A stretch of 54,169 nt of DNA. It comes from Chthoniobacter flavus (lineage in GTDB: Bacteria; Verrucomicrobiota; Verrucomicrobiia; Chthoniobacterales; Terrimicrobiaceae). The stretch is from NCBI GenBank assembly GCA_945860745.1, contig CAMASH010000014.1:1-54169 (forward strand). The letters run 5' to 3'. Shown here piece by piece: positions 27,647 through 35,376 of the stretch. A program made the position numbers and the translations under genes. The number at the start of each line of letters is the position of its first letter. Position 1 is the first letter of the stretch. The notes under the pieces are model-generated. The model did no database searches. It saw nothing but the letters and a program-made list of their open reading frames with translations, and was not told the origin of the DNA.

Positions 27647-28654
27647 TCAATCGGGCTTCAGACCAAGGGCTTCGGCGGCATTATGCCAAAAGACATTCTC
27701 GATTTCCGTGGCACCCCAGCCCGCGATTTCCGCCGCATGCTTCATGGACAGAAGTTGCTCATAAATCGCCAGAATGGGACGCCCTTCGCAGTGGGGAAAT
27801 TTGAGGTCAAGAAGATCGGTCCTCACCGCCTGCCACGCCCGGCCAAAGGCAGTATATTGGCCTGGCCAATAAGTGGCACCCACTCCGTCCGACCCATAAA
27901 AGATGCGTCGCGGATTCTCTCCTGAAAACAGGGTGATCAAAGGGCGGACGTCGGTGACTGCCGAAACATCATAATAGATATTGGGCATGTCACGCAGCCG
28001 CGCCAACCCCTGGCGGATAGGCCAGTAGGTGAAACTGCGGGCGCAATGGGCGAGAATCCACCGGATGCGCGGATAGCGGCGATTCGTAAATTCTTCCAAG
28101 TCGCGAAGATTGTATTCATCCGCACAGGCGTCGGAACGCGAAAGGTGCAGGGTCACCCACAATCCCAACTCATTGGCCAATTCCAATTGCGCATGCGGCA
28201 AAAATTCATGAATGCGGCACTGAGCCACATCCCCGGTCACGGAAAACAACCGGTACGGCTTCAGCCCCACCACCCCGGGCAGGCTTGCGTTCCGCCGGAT
28301 CTCCTCCAAAGCACAGGAAGGCGTGACCAATATGTTCAGGCGGGATTGAGGATCTTGCAGAATTTGCTCCGTGCACCATTGATTGTGGGGAGCAACGTCG
28401 ATTCCGGGACAGGGCATCCCCAACGTCAAAAAATGCGCTTCCCGGCCGGGATACAAGACGGAGGCCCACTGCTTCAAGGTGTCCATGCCCGCATAGGAGC
28501 GGGCAACAAAAGAAGTGCTCGACGGAGGCTTGGCGATGTGGCGCGGATCGATGAGGTGAATGTGCGCATCAAAAATTCGTGCGGGCACAAAACTCTCCAA
28601 TTCCTCCTCCCAGATTTGGCGGTCCGCTTGTTGATAGATGGATTCAGGTTGCAT
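27647..28654 (-). CDS. amidohydrolase-family metal-dependent hydrolase
   Basis: 335 residues of the amidohydrolase_2 type. Features are FDAHIHLIDPRHIA (metal His pair), GMPCPGIDVAPHNQW, GVVGLKPYRLF with the barrel Lys, WVTLHLSRSD with a His, RWILAHCARSF, and FYGSDGVGATYW with the late Asp. The ending (IFWHNAAEALGL-like: ENVFWHNAAEALGLKPD) is the family's usual last helix. It is only distantly like the other amidohydrolase at 14999-15847 and about 50 residues longer. No signal peptide. It is isolated between the sialidase-like gene and an IS remnant. Likely acts on a small carboxylate or lactone; substrate unknown. Confidence 0.78.
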   Translation of the reverse strand: MQPESIYQQADRQIWEEELESFVPARIFDAHIHLIDPRHIAKPPSSTSFVARSYAGMDTLKQWASVLYPGREAHFLTLGMPCPGIDVAPHNQWCTEQILQDPQSRLNILVTPSCALEEIRRNASLPGVVGLKPYRLFSVTGDVAQCRIHEFLPHAQLELANELGLWVTLHLSRSDACADEYNLRDLEEFTNRRYPRIRWILAHCARSFTYWPIRQGLARLRDMPNIYYDVSAVTDVRPLITLFSGENPRRIFYGSDGVGATYWPGQYTAFGRAWQAVRTDLLDLKFPHCEGRPILAIYEQLLSMKHAAEIAGWGATEIENVFWHNAAEALGLKPD

Positions 28655-28806
28655 AAGCCTTTTCTTAGGGGCGGTTGGAATCTAGGGAAACCATTGGTCC
28701 GATCGGAATGGCATGACTGGAAGTCCGTGCCGGTTCATTAGGATGGCGTTTTCCAGGTTGCCAGCCCAAGCATAGCGCACGGCTACCAGGGTTAAGCAAG
28801 CGTTTT

Positions 28807-29289
28807 TGACCTGACCCCGCAAGTGGGACACTTCATAACTGAAGATCCGCAGTTTGTTTTGTTGTTTGGTTTTCTTGCCGCCAAGGTGCGGTAGCACCCG
28901 CTTCCCCCCGAACGCCTGCCGCGGCGAGCGGCGCTGGGTTTGGGGGCGCGCAGCCCCCATCAGATTGGTTCTTTCGCATATACTCGCTCGGGCTCAGGTA
29001 GCCAAGCGAACTGTGTGGCCTCAGATCGTTGTATTCCACCCGCCAGGATTCCAAGATCACCCGCGCCTCCAAGAAGCTGCCGAAGAGTTCCCGGTTCAGG
29101 CACTCGTCACGCAGCTTGTCGTGGAAGGATTCGATGTGTCCGTTTTCCCATGGACTCCCCGCCTGCGCTTCCCTCAATATCCCGATCACTTGCTCTTCAC
29201 TGAATCGACTTCTTTTCATGGTTTTCTGCTCTCTTTCTCTTTGAGAAGATCTCCAGTTCTGTCACGTCGACTTTTTTGGGGTCAGGTCA
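28807..29289 (-). mobile_element. internally deleted IS3-family element
   Basis: The ends are TGACCTGACCCC and GGGGTCAGGTCA, a 12-bp perfect inverted repeat starting TG and ending CA as in IS3-family elements. At about 480 bp it is far shorter than a full element (about 1.2-1.5 kb). The single frame inside joins the start of OrfA to the end of OrfB. No clear target duplication is seen at the flanks. Confidence 0.7.
28833..29219 (-). pseudogene. IS3 transposase, OrfA start joined to OrfB end
   Basis: 128 residues. The first 21 (MKRSRFSEEQVIGILREAQAG) are the N-terminus of an IS3 OrfA HTH. From residue 22 the sequence is the end of the OrfB integrase core (SPWENGHIESFHDKLRDECLN, then FGSFLEARVILESWRVEYNDLRPHSSLGYLSPSEY). 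The rest of OrfA, the first two catalytic Asp residues and the OrfA/OrfB slip site are gone, so an internal deletion happened to keep the frame. It cannot transpose on its own. Confidence 0.78.
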
Positions 29290-29324
29290 AACCTATAACC
29301 GGAAAATTGTGAGATATATAATTT

Positions 29325-30215
29325 TTACTGTCTAACAAACCACCGCAGTGAATGGTGTTTCTCACTTTTGGCAAATTTGAGTGTGTAAGGGTCACACAGC
29401 CACCGTGCCACGAATCCGTCAGTTCTTACCATCAACCAGCCAAAATCCCAGCCGCGGCTTTCATAGCTCATAGGAATTGCAGGTTTGACTCGAACCAGTG
29501 GCTGACATCCCGCACTGAATATTTTACGCCCGGTGCTGTAGTATCCGGGTCCTGTATGCACAAAGACCTCGTGATCAATTTCGCTTCCCATATCATCGCA
29601 CAATCCGCGAATTCCAACTTTCACCTCGCAGCCACATAGGAATGCCTCTGTTAGTTTCTCCAGTGAACCTGTGTTCACTGTTCCATCAGCCTGGTGAGAA
29701 AAAACTTCACTCCACTCATCGCGCACGAAGTAGCGGAATGTTTCAAAATTGTAAGTAAAATTACTGCTGGGAGCGTTGGTTCCGGTGTCCCACGCATCAT
29801 GTTGGTGGTATTTTGGCATATCACTGTGATCATCCAAAGGAGAAGGGCTGATTGTGCCGTCTGTTGGCTTACCATCAAGAAACGGCCGCGCAATTGCCTG
29901 CCTGCCATCCTGGTTATACATAAAAAATGACATTGACGGACGCGGTCCAAAACCTTGAGGCGGATTTATCGGCATCCGCAGATTCATGATTCCTGCAACC
30001 CATCGATTATCCACCAGATATGTTACTCTAAAATCACTGACCTCTTGTATCAGTTCGCGGTTATCAGACCCAGGTTCAATATGCTCATTATGTCTGAATT
30101 CTGTATATATCCGCAGGTCAGCACCGCGGCTGATTGCCGCCTGCAATGCTGTTTCAGTGCCGGCAGTCACATTTAAATTACTGTCCAGTTCCAAAACACA
30201 TTTCCATTCACTCAT
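29325..30215 (-). CDS. hypothetical protein in an AT-rich patch
   Basis: 296 residues, family not recognised. The ATG at MSEWKCVLELDSNLNV is chosen because GGAGG lies 8 nt before it; an ATG 15 nt further upstream precedes that site. No signal peptide or membrane segment is visible. Tyr, Phe and Trp are frequent (NFTYNFETFRYFVRDEWSEVF; GWDFGWLMVRTDGFVARWLCDP), and the pattern suggests a beta-rich fold. The gene is clearly more AT-rich than its neighbours and sits between an IS3 remnant and a palindromic repeat, which suggests it was acquired by transfer. The frame is intact. Confidence 0.6.
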   Translation of the reverse strand: MSEWKCVLELDSNLNVTAGTETALQAAISRGADLRIYTEFRHNEHIEPGSDNRELIQEVSDFRVTYLVDNRWVAGIMNLRMPINPPQGFGPRPSMSFFMYNQDGRQAIARPFLDGKPTDGTISPSPLDDHSDMPKYHQHDAWDTGTNAPSSNFTYNFETFRYFVRDEWSEVFSHQADGTVNTGSLEKLTEAFLCGCEVKVGIRGLCDDMGSEIDHEVFVHTGPGYYSTGRKIFSAGCQPLVRVKPAIPMSYESRGWDFGWLMVRTDGFVARWLCDPYTLKFAKSEKHHSLRWFVRQ

Positions 30216-30277
30216 AAAGTCATCCTCCAATTTTAACGTTGATCAAGAGTTATCTACAGGCATTGGGGTCAGTGTGC

Positions 30278-30414
30278 AATGGCGCTAACTTAAGACCAGT
30301 TTGGGATGCTGACCCTACAGGGCAGATATTTGTTCTGCCCCGGACCCAGAGCGGCGCTACCGTTTGCCTTGGGCTGCGGGATGTAGCCCCGTTGGGGCTT
30401 AAGTTAGCGCCATT
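30278..30414. repeat. GGCGCTAA-type inverted-repeat element, copy A
   Basis: 137 bp bounded by AATGGCGCTAACTTAAG and CTTAAGTTAGCGCCATT, a perfect 17-bp inverted repeat. The inner right arm has a CCCCGTTGGGG hairpin also present in copy B (47407-47541). No coding capacity, so a MITE-like element. From 30415 to 30548 no gene is seen. Confidence 0.8.
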
Positions 30415-30548
30415 CATTTCACAACCGGTTCATCTTCAATCCCTCCACGCCCTCACGGGCGCGGCTACAGTTCTTCTGAAACCGCTCCAGACTGCTCAAA
30501 ATCCCGGCATCAGGCACGGCTATCCCGGGCGACGCCTTTCTCCCGGTC

Positions 30549-32987
30549 TTATTGGTGCACGAAGATATTTCCCATCACCGTGGGCTCTTTGAAGTCGGTC
30601 CCGCTCGGTGAAAGCATGTAGTGCTCCGGCGTGTTGCCCGTCATGCGCTGGCGGCAGATGTTGACCCCCCACGGATAATTCGGTGTGGGACGTTGGCCGG
30701 AAATCGGCTCCGCATCAATACGGACTTCAGCCGTCCAGCGGTCAGGATATTTTTTCACCGCGACTGCCCCGACCTTGTAGAAGCCCGGCAGATCCTCGAC
30801 CCGGCTGGTAAGGCATTCGTCGAGAACCACCCCGGCGGAGTTGATGCCGATGAACGGGCGGATCCCTCCTGCGGTCTCCAAGCGGATTTCCACCATGTCA
30901 TCGGCAAAAATGCTCGTGGAGTCGGAATCTTTGCAGGATTCGGCCAGCCGGTCCATCTTGGGTTCGTAACACTCGATGCCGACAATCAATGCCGAGTTGT
31001 CGTTGAGCCACCGGAAGGCAACCCGCGTTTTGACATGCTCCGGATGTTCTCCGGTGAGCATATCGCGCAGGAGGTGAAAGCCGTAACCGGCCGGATCATC
31101 GGCCGTCCAGAAGGCCTTGGTCAGGTCGCCATCGATCACAGGGGCTTCGTTTGCGGTCCTGATCTTCAGGTTTGGCCCGGTGCGCTTGAGTTTTTCGAAC
31201 ACCAGCTTGAGCGTTTCCATCTCTCCCTTGATGCCCGCGATGCGCTGTCCGTAAATGGAATCCCCGGCCTTGGCTTTGGCGCGGTCCAGGATTTCGAAGA
31301 AGTGGTCCACGTCCCCCGGTTTCAAAAAGCCGCCTGCAGAAGTGATCTGGCGCGGCTCGGGGCGCATCCAGACCGACTCGGCAAACTCAAAAAATTCTTT
31401 CATCTCGGCCTTTGCCGGGCCGTAGAAGAGCTCGTAATATTCATTGAGTGTGGCCTGGATATCCAGATCGCGGTCCCAGCAAAGCTTGCTGTGGAGATAG
31501 AGCATCAGGTGGCTGATCCATGGCCGGGCCATCACCGGCATGTTCGCCGCTTTTGAGTTGAAGCTACTCGGGCTCCAACCGACTTCCGCGAGAAAGCCGA
31601 TGGCATGGTCATAAAGCCCATCGAAACTCCGCTTCATCTGGGAGGGGAAGATCACCGGGATGGGCGGCGCGTTGTAGGGAGCGGCGTGCTGCAGGTAATA
31701 CTCCCAGATAACCAGTTGCTCCGGGCTGTTCATGGCGGCGATCCATTCCTTGCGGTTGGGCAGCTCATGCGCCCGTTCGGGCAAATGCCAGTCGGAACTG
31801 CTCTGGGTGAAGCCCACCACAAAATCGTCCGGCACTTCTTTAAGATTTGACGGGATGCGGCTGGTGATCCCGTAGGCAAACACCGGAAACTTCTTGCCCG
31901 GGTGTTTTTTTACCAGGCGTTGGCGCACATCGAGGTTGAAATCCCACACATAGTCGCTAAAGCGCCCACTCTGGCCGCGAGTCTTGAATTTATCCCAGCC
32001 GGCTGCGGCATCCCCGTCATCGATAAATGCTGGCCAGCCGTCCGGCTGCCCGATGCACATGTAATCAATGCCCGGGAAGAATCGATCCACCAGCTCGAGA
32101 TACTCGGCCTGATCGGCCCGCAGCCGTTGGCTGCTGAACCGGGGCACATGGTAATCAACTTTTTCGTTCACCCGTCCGTAATATTCCTGCGGCTGGGTTT
32201 CCGGATCGATTTCGATCGGGCCGCTGACGCTGTGGTAAACCGGCAGGAAACGGTCGGCCCCGACGCGCATGGCCTTCCACCATAAAAATTCCTCCGGGAT
32301 GGAAGTCCCGACCTTGCAATCGGCAAAAAGGCGCACTGGAAATTCGGGCTCTTCAGTCGTGTTCTGCTGTTTGACGGCAAGGTTTTTGGATTTCGGAATA
32401 ACCATGCCCAGTTCGGGAATCGGGGCATACCAGCGCATGCCCATCTGCTCGAGCAGCGCGTAAACTGCATACAGCGTCCCCGTGCCATCATACGAGTGGA
32501 AGCCAAACTCCTCGCTGAAATCCCGGTAGTCGATCATTGGCGGCCATCTCCACTTGTGGCCGATGGTTTTTTCCCAGTATTTTTGTCGCTCGAACCGGGG
32601 AACCTTCTCGAAGCGCAAAAACGACTTGGCGTAGTTGTAGAATTGTCTCCCTGCCACGATGACGTGATTGTCCTGCGCGAAAATTTTGAAGCCATCGTTC
32701 TTGATGCCCTCGAGCGAAAATCCCAGCTTCCGGGTCCAGTCACTCTCGCCCACATAAACATGGTTGGCGACATCGGCGGTTGGCTCGGAAACAATGGGCA
32801 GCGAGGCCCCCGACATCGCTTTGAGATGCTTCTGCAACTCCGCCGCCGCGGTTTTGACGCTCGGCGAGGCATCGGCGGCCATCACGATTTCCGCTGCCGG
32901 CTTGCCATCGACAACCAGCGGGACAGTCGAGGCACCATGGGCGACGGTCGCCAGCAGAAGGGGAAACAAGATCGAAGGAATTTTCAT
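30549..32987 (-). CDS. exported DUF4838 protein, paralogue B
   Basis: 812 residues from the ATG of a signal peptide nearly the same as that of paralogue A (MKIPSILFPLLLATVAHGAS). The frame is open upstream to 33266, but that part is regulatory sequence. Domain order is as in paralogue A: GH67/GH20-type N-terminal domain, DUF4838 core (FGFHSYDGTGTLYAVYALLEQ; YAPIPELGMVIP; CIGQPDGWPAFIDDGDAAAGWDKF) and a CBM9-like C-terminal domain. Most blocks are identical or conservatively changed relative to A, so both are probably functional copies with related substrates. Operator site 4 lies 114 nt upstream. Enzymatic role is inferred only from the family. Confidence 0.87.
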   Translation of the reverse strand: MKIPSILFPLLLATVAHGASTVPLVVDGKPAAEIVMAADASPSVKTAAAELQKHLKAMSGASLPIVSEPTADVANHVYVGESDWTRKLGFSLEGIKNDGFKIFAQDNHVIVAGRQFYNYAKSFLRFEKVPRFERQKYWEKTIGHKWRWPPMIDYRDFSEEFGFHSYDGTGTLYAVYALLEQMGMRWYAPIPELGMVIPKSKNLAVKQQNTTEEPEFPVRLFADCKVGTSIPEEFLWWKAMRVGADRFLPVYHSVSGPIEIDPETQPQEYYGRVNEKVDYHVPRFSSQRLRADQAEYLELVDRFFPGIDYMCIGQPDGWPAFIDDGDAAAGWDKFKTRGQSGRFSDYVWDFNLDVRQRLVKKHPGKKFPVFAYGITSRIPSNLKEVPDDFVVGFTQSSSDWHLPERAHELPNRKEWIAAMNSPEQLVIWEYYLQHAAPYNAPPIPVIFPSQMKRSFDGLYDHAIGFLAEVGWSPSSFNSKAANMPVMARPWISHLMLYLHSKLCWDRDLDIQATLNEYYELFYGPAKAEMKEFFEFAESVWMRPEPRQITSAGGFLKPGDVDHFFEILDRAKAKAGDSIYGQRIAGIKGEMETLKLVFEKLKRTGPNLKIRTANEAPVIDGDLTKAFWTADDPAGYGFHLLRDMLTGEHPEHVKTRVAFRWLNDNSALIVGIECYEPKMDRLAESCKDSDSTSIFADDMVEIRLETAGGIRPFIGINSAGVVLDECLTSRVEDLPGFYKVGAVAVKKYPDRWTAEVRIDAEPISGQRPTPNYPWGVNICRQRMTGNTPEHYMLSPSGTDFKEPTVMGNIFVHQ

Positions 32988-33101
32988 GCTGAACTTAATG
33001 AGGGGGCCTTGAGTTGATCTCTCATGAATGAACCGCAGAGAAGGCACGAAACCCAAAGCACAACTATTTCTGGGCGTTCTCCCGGTCAAGGACCACCAAA
33101 C

Positions 33102-33120
33102 TGGTGAGGGAAAATGACCT
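33102..33120 (-). promoter_or_regulatory. 19-bp operator candidate, site 4
   Basis: TGGTGAGGGAAAATGACCT on the plus strand, preceded by GGTCAAGGACC as at site 2. It lies 114 nt upstream of DUF4838 paralogue B (minus strand) and also ahead of the divergent transglutaminase-like gene, so it may control either or both. Confidence 0.6.
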
Positions 33121-33331
33121 GTGGACCCTCGCATGGCATCCGCCCGCAGGCAGTGCCATTGTGAAAACGTCACGGAGATTTTGGGGAAAGGCTGTCGAAT
33201 TCTGTCTGTCGTTGGCGGGATGCGGGAACGCTCCTGCGTCTGGAGGTCACTTTTGTTTACCAGCAAAGCAAATCTTGGCAGACATTTTGTTTCGTGAGCA
33301 TCTCAAGGAAATTCGTCCACATCTGGCCGCC

Positions 33332-34213
33332 ATGATTGTTCATGATTTGACTCATCCCGACTTCGATCCTCCGGATTGCCCCGCATGGGCCAAGGAGGAC
33401 CTGCCACCCTCGATCAGGCCCTATTGCGGGAGAAATGGCCTGCCATCGCCTTGGCATGAGAGGAACTATGCGCTGGCCATGACGGTTCGTGGCGTGGATC
33501 GTTATCATGCCAATCAGTTCATCGTCCACCGGCCGGAAACGGCCCACTATCTGTATACCGATTACACACCGCTAGAGGTCGGCTATCGGCAGGGGATGTT
33601 GCCATTACACGAAAAGCTTGCGGCGGAAGTGACTTCTTCCGGGCAGTCGCCCATGGAAAAGGCGGTGAGTCTTCTCAAACACGGCACCTCCAGGATGCGG
33701 CATCCGACCATGCCTCCGTGCGGACCCAACGTGAGGCCTGATCGCAACCTCGACGACGAATCCCTTTTGCAGAGCGGCGTCGGAGGTTGCAATGAGCAGA
33801 CAAGAGTCTTCATCCGGCTGTGCCAGGTGTGCGGGATTCCTGCCCGCCTCATTCAGCTTTTTTACTCCGACGGCACCGGGCATTGCATAGCAGAATTCCA
33901 TTCCGGGGAAGGTTGGCACATGGCGGATGCGAGCTGGTTCTGTGTGTTTCCCGACGCCAATGGGCGCCTTCTCTCCGCAGCACAGTGCCACGACGGCGGG
34001 GAGGGGCAAAGGTCTGCCGGCAAGGCCTATTTCGATCGTTTTCAAGAACTGTTGGCTTTGCCACAAGAATCTCTCGGGCTGGGAAATGAAACCATGAGTT
34101 CCCCGGAAGAAACCAACCTGCGATACTGGACGCGCCTCAGCGCCAGATCCGCCGAAACATTGGCGGCGGAATTTTATGTTTTTGGAGTGATCAATTACCC
34201 CCTGCCCGCATGA
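33332..34213 (+). CDS. transglutaminase-like cysteine protease-fold protein
   Basis: 293 residues from MIVHDLTHPDFD. The frame is open back to 33104, and the 19 residues before this Met (LADILFREHLKEIRPHLAA) look coding, so a non-ATG start near 33275 is possible. The transglutaminase-core triad is visible: Cys in GVGGCNEQTRVFIRLCQVCGIPARL, His in GTGHCIAEFHSGEGW and Asp in HMADASW. Bacterial members are usually peptidases or peptide transferases rather than cross-linkers. No signal peptide. It is followed by an exported protein and a beta-repeat PEP-CTERM gene on the same strand. Role unknown. Confidence 0.72.
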   Translation: MIVHDLTHPDFDPPDCPAWAKEDLPPSIRPYCGRNGLPSPWHERNYALAMTVRGVDRYHANQFIVHRPETAHYLYTDYTPLEVGYRQGMLPLHEKLAAEVTSSGQSPMEKAVSLLKHGTSRMRHPTMPPCGPNVRPDRNLDDESLLQSGVGGCNEQTRVFIRLCQVCGIPARLIQLFYSDGTGHCIAEFHSGEGWHMADASWFCVFPDANGRLLSAAQCHDGGEGQRSAGKAYFDRFQELLALPQESLGLGNETMSSPEETNLRYWTRLSARSAETLAAEFYVFGVINYPLPA

Positions 34214-34349
34214 GAAGCAACGCGACCAGGCTGATATCCGGGAGTGGTTTCGGGATGCGGATGTGGAATTTTGGGCCGAGCCTGTCGGATGTTTGCGCGG
34301 GTTTTTCGCGACGGGAAACCACAAGCCCTTTACTACAAAGTTATCTACC

Positions 34350-35135
34350 ATGAAAATTGCCTCCATCCCTCTCCTCTTTTTGTGCTTCATTTTCCCCGTC
34401 TCCAGCCCGGCTGAAGTGGTGCGGGTGGATTGGGAAGGGGCGTTTGAAGGGCAAACGGGTTCCGATTTGCGCGATCCGGAGCGCCGCCTCGTCATCGTTG
34501 GCGCGAGAAAGGAGACTCTGAGTTTTGTTGACAAGACATCCACCCCGCCAAGCCCCTTGGCCGGAGGCAAGACCGCTCTGGTGTTTGATTCGACGCCGGA
34601 AAATCCTTTTTGGGTGCGACTGTGCTTCCGCCCATTCGACACATCGGAGGCACCTCAAGGCGCGGTGGAATTCCTCCTTCAACCGGTGCAAGGCAGGGCG
34701 GAAGTTCAGGTCGGCCACCAAAGCGCTCCTTGGGACCCCCAGGTCAACCAAGCTTATTACATTGAAAATGCGGCCTTCGATGTGGGACTCACCCCTGGCT
34801 CGGAACCAATGGTCGCCGGACGGCTTGGCGAGACGGATTCCGTCACCACGATCACGGCAGGAGAAACCTATCGGGTGACGATCCAATGGGACTTAACTCA
34901 TTCCCAGCCCATCGCCCGCATCTTTCTTAACGGGGAGGTCTTGCGAGAAAAAGGGAAGGGGGACCCGCTCAACCCGCCACTGGGAACGATTGCGGGCAGC
35001 AAGGGTCTGAATGCTTTCAGGGTCTCTCTCGGAGGCCCCGAAGATCACGTGGGGAGGCTCCTGGTCGGTCCCATGGCCGCGTTCCTCGGCTCCATCCCCG
35101 ATATGGAGCAGGCAGGAAGTCTCAGTGATCTTTGA
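34350..35135 (+). CDS. exported protein of unknown function
   Basis: 261 residues with a signal peptide (MKIASIPLLFLCFIFPVSSPAE). The frame is open upstream to 34263, but only this ATG gives a signal peptide. The mature part is beta-rich with features of a concanavalin/LamG-like sandwich (ALVFDSTPENPFWVRLCFRPFD; GAVEFLLQPVQGRAEVQVG; YRVTIQWDLTHSQPIARIFLNGEVL). No PEP-CTERM tail, lipobox or membrane anchor. It may bind carbohydrate, by analogy with the fold only. A 32-bp perfect palindrome begins 13 nt after its stop. Confidence 0.6.
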   Translation: MKIASIPLLFLCFIFPVSSPAEVVRVDWEGAFEGQTGSDLRDPERRLVIVGARKETLSFVDKTSTPPSPLAGGKTALVFDSTPENPFWVRLCFRPFDTSEAPQGAVEFLLQPVQGRAEVQVGHQSAPWDPQVNQAYYIENAAFDVGLTPGSEPMVAGRLGETDSVTTITAGETYRVTIQWDLTHSQPIARIFLNGEVLREKGKGDPLNPPLGTIAGSKGLNAFRVSLGGPEDHVGRLLVGPMAAFLGSIPDMEQAGSLSDL

Positions 35136-35147
35136 GACGGCGGAACC

Positions 35148-35179
35148 TCACGGCGGCAGTCCCGGGACTGCCGCCGTGA
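35148..35179. repeat. 32-bp perfect palindrome
   Basis: Two fully complementary 16-base arms (left arm TCACGGCGGCAGTCCC) with no loop, centred at 35163/35164. It lies just after the stop of the exported protein. There is no T run, so it is not a standard terminator; it may be a cruciform, REP-type or transcription-attenuating structure. Confidence 0.75.
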
Positions 35180-35255
35180 TCCCGCGTGAGCGCGGCGACG
35201 CGGCATCCCACCGAAAGCGCCGCTACCCGCAGGGTTTGACGTTCCGACCCGGAAC

Positions 35256-35274
35256 TGGTCATTTTCGCTAACCA
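35256..35274 (+). promoter_or_regulatory. 19-bp operator candidate, site 5
   Basis: TGGTCATTTTCGCTAACCA, differing from site 3 at one position and in the same orientation relative to its gene. It ends 102 nt before the beta-repeat PEP-CTERM gene start at 35377. Confidence 0.62.
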
Positions 35275-35376
35275 CCGACTTTTCTCTTTACCGTCCGCTG
35301 AAGAAAGGGCTCAATTGCGGCTTGGTCCAGGCAAGGGGGGACAATGAAATCATTTCAACCGGACATCTTCATTACT

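Noticed and set aside
30549-33266. 905-residue form of DUF4838 paralogue B with a 93-residue N-terminal extension
   Set aside because: The extension covers the operator site and intergenic sequence; the signal peptide starts at 32987.
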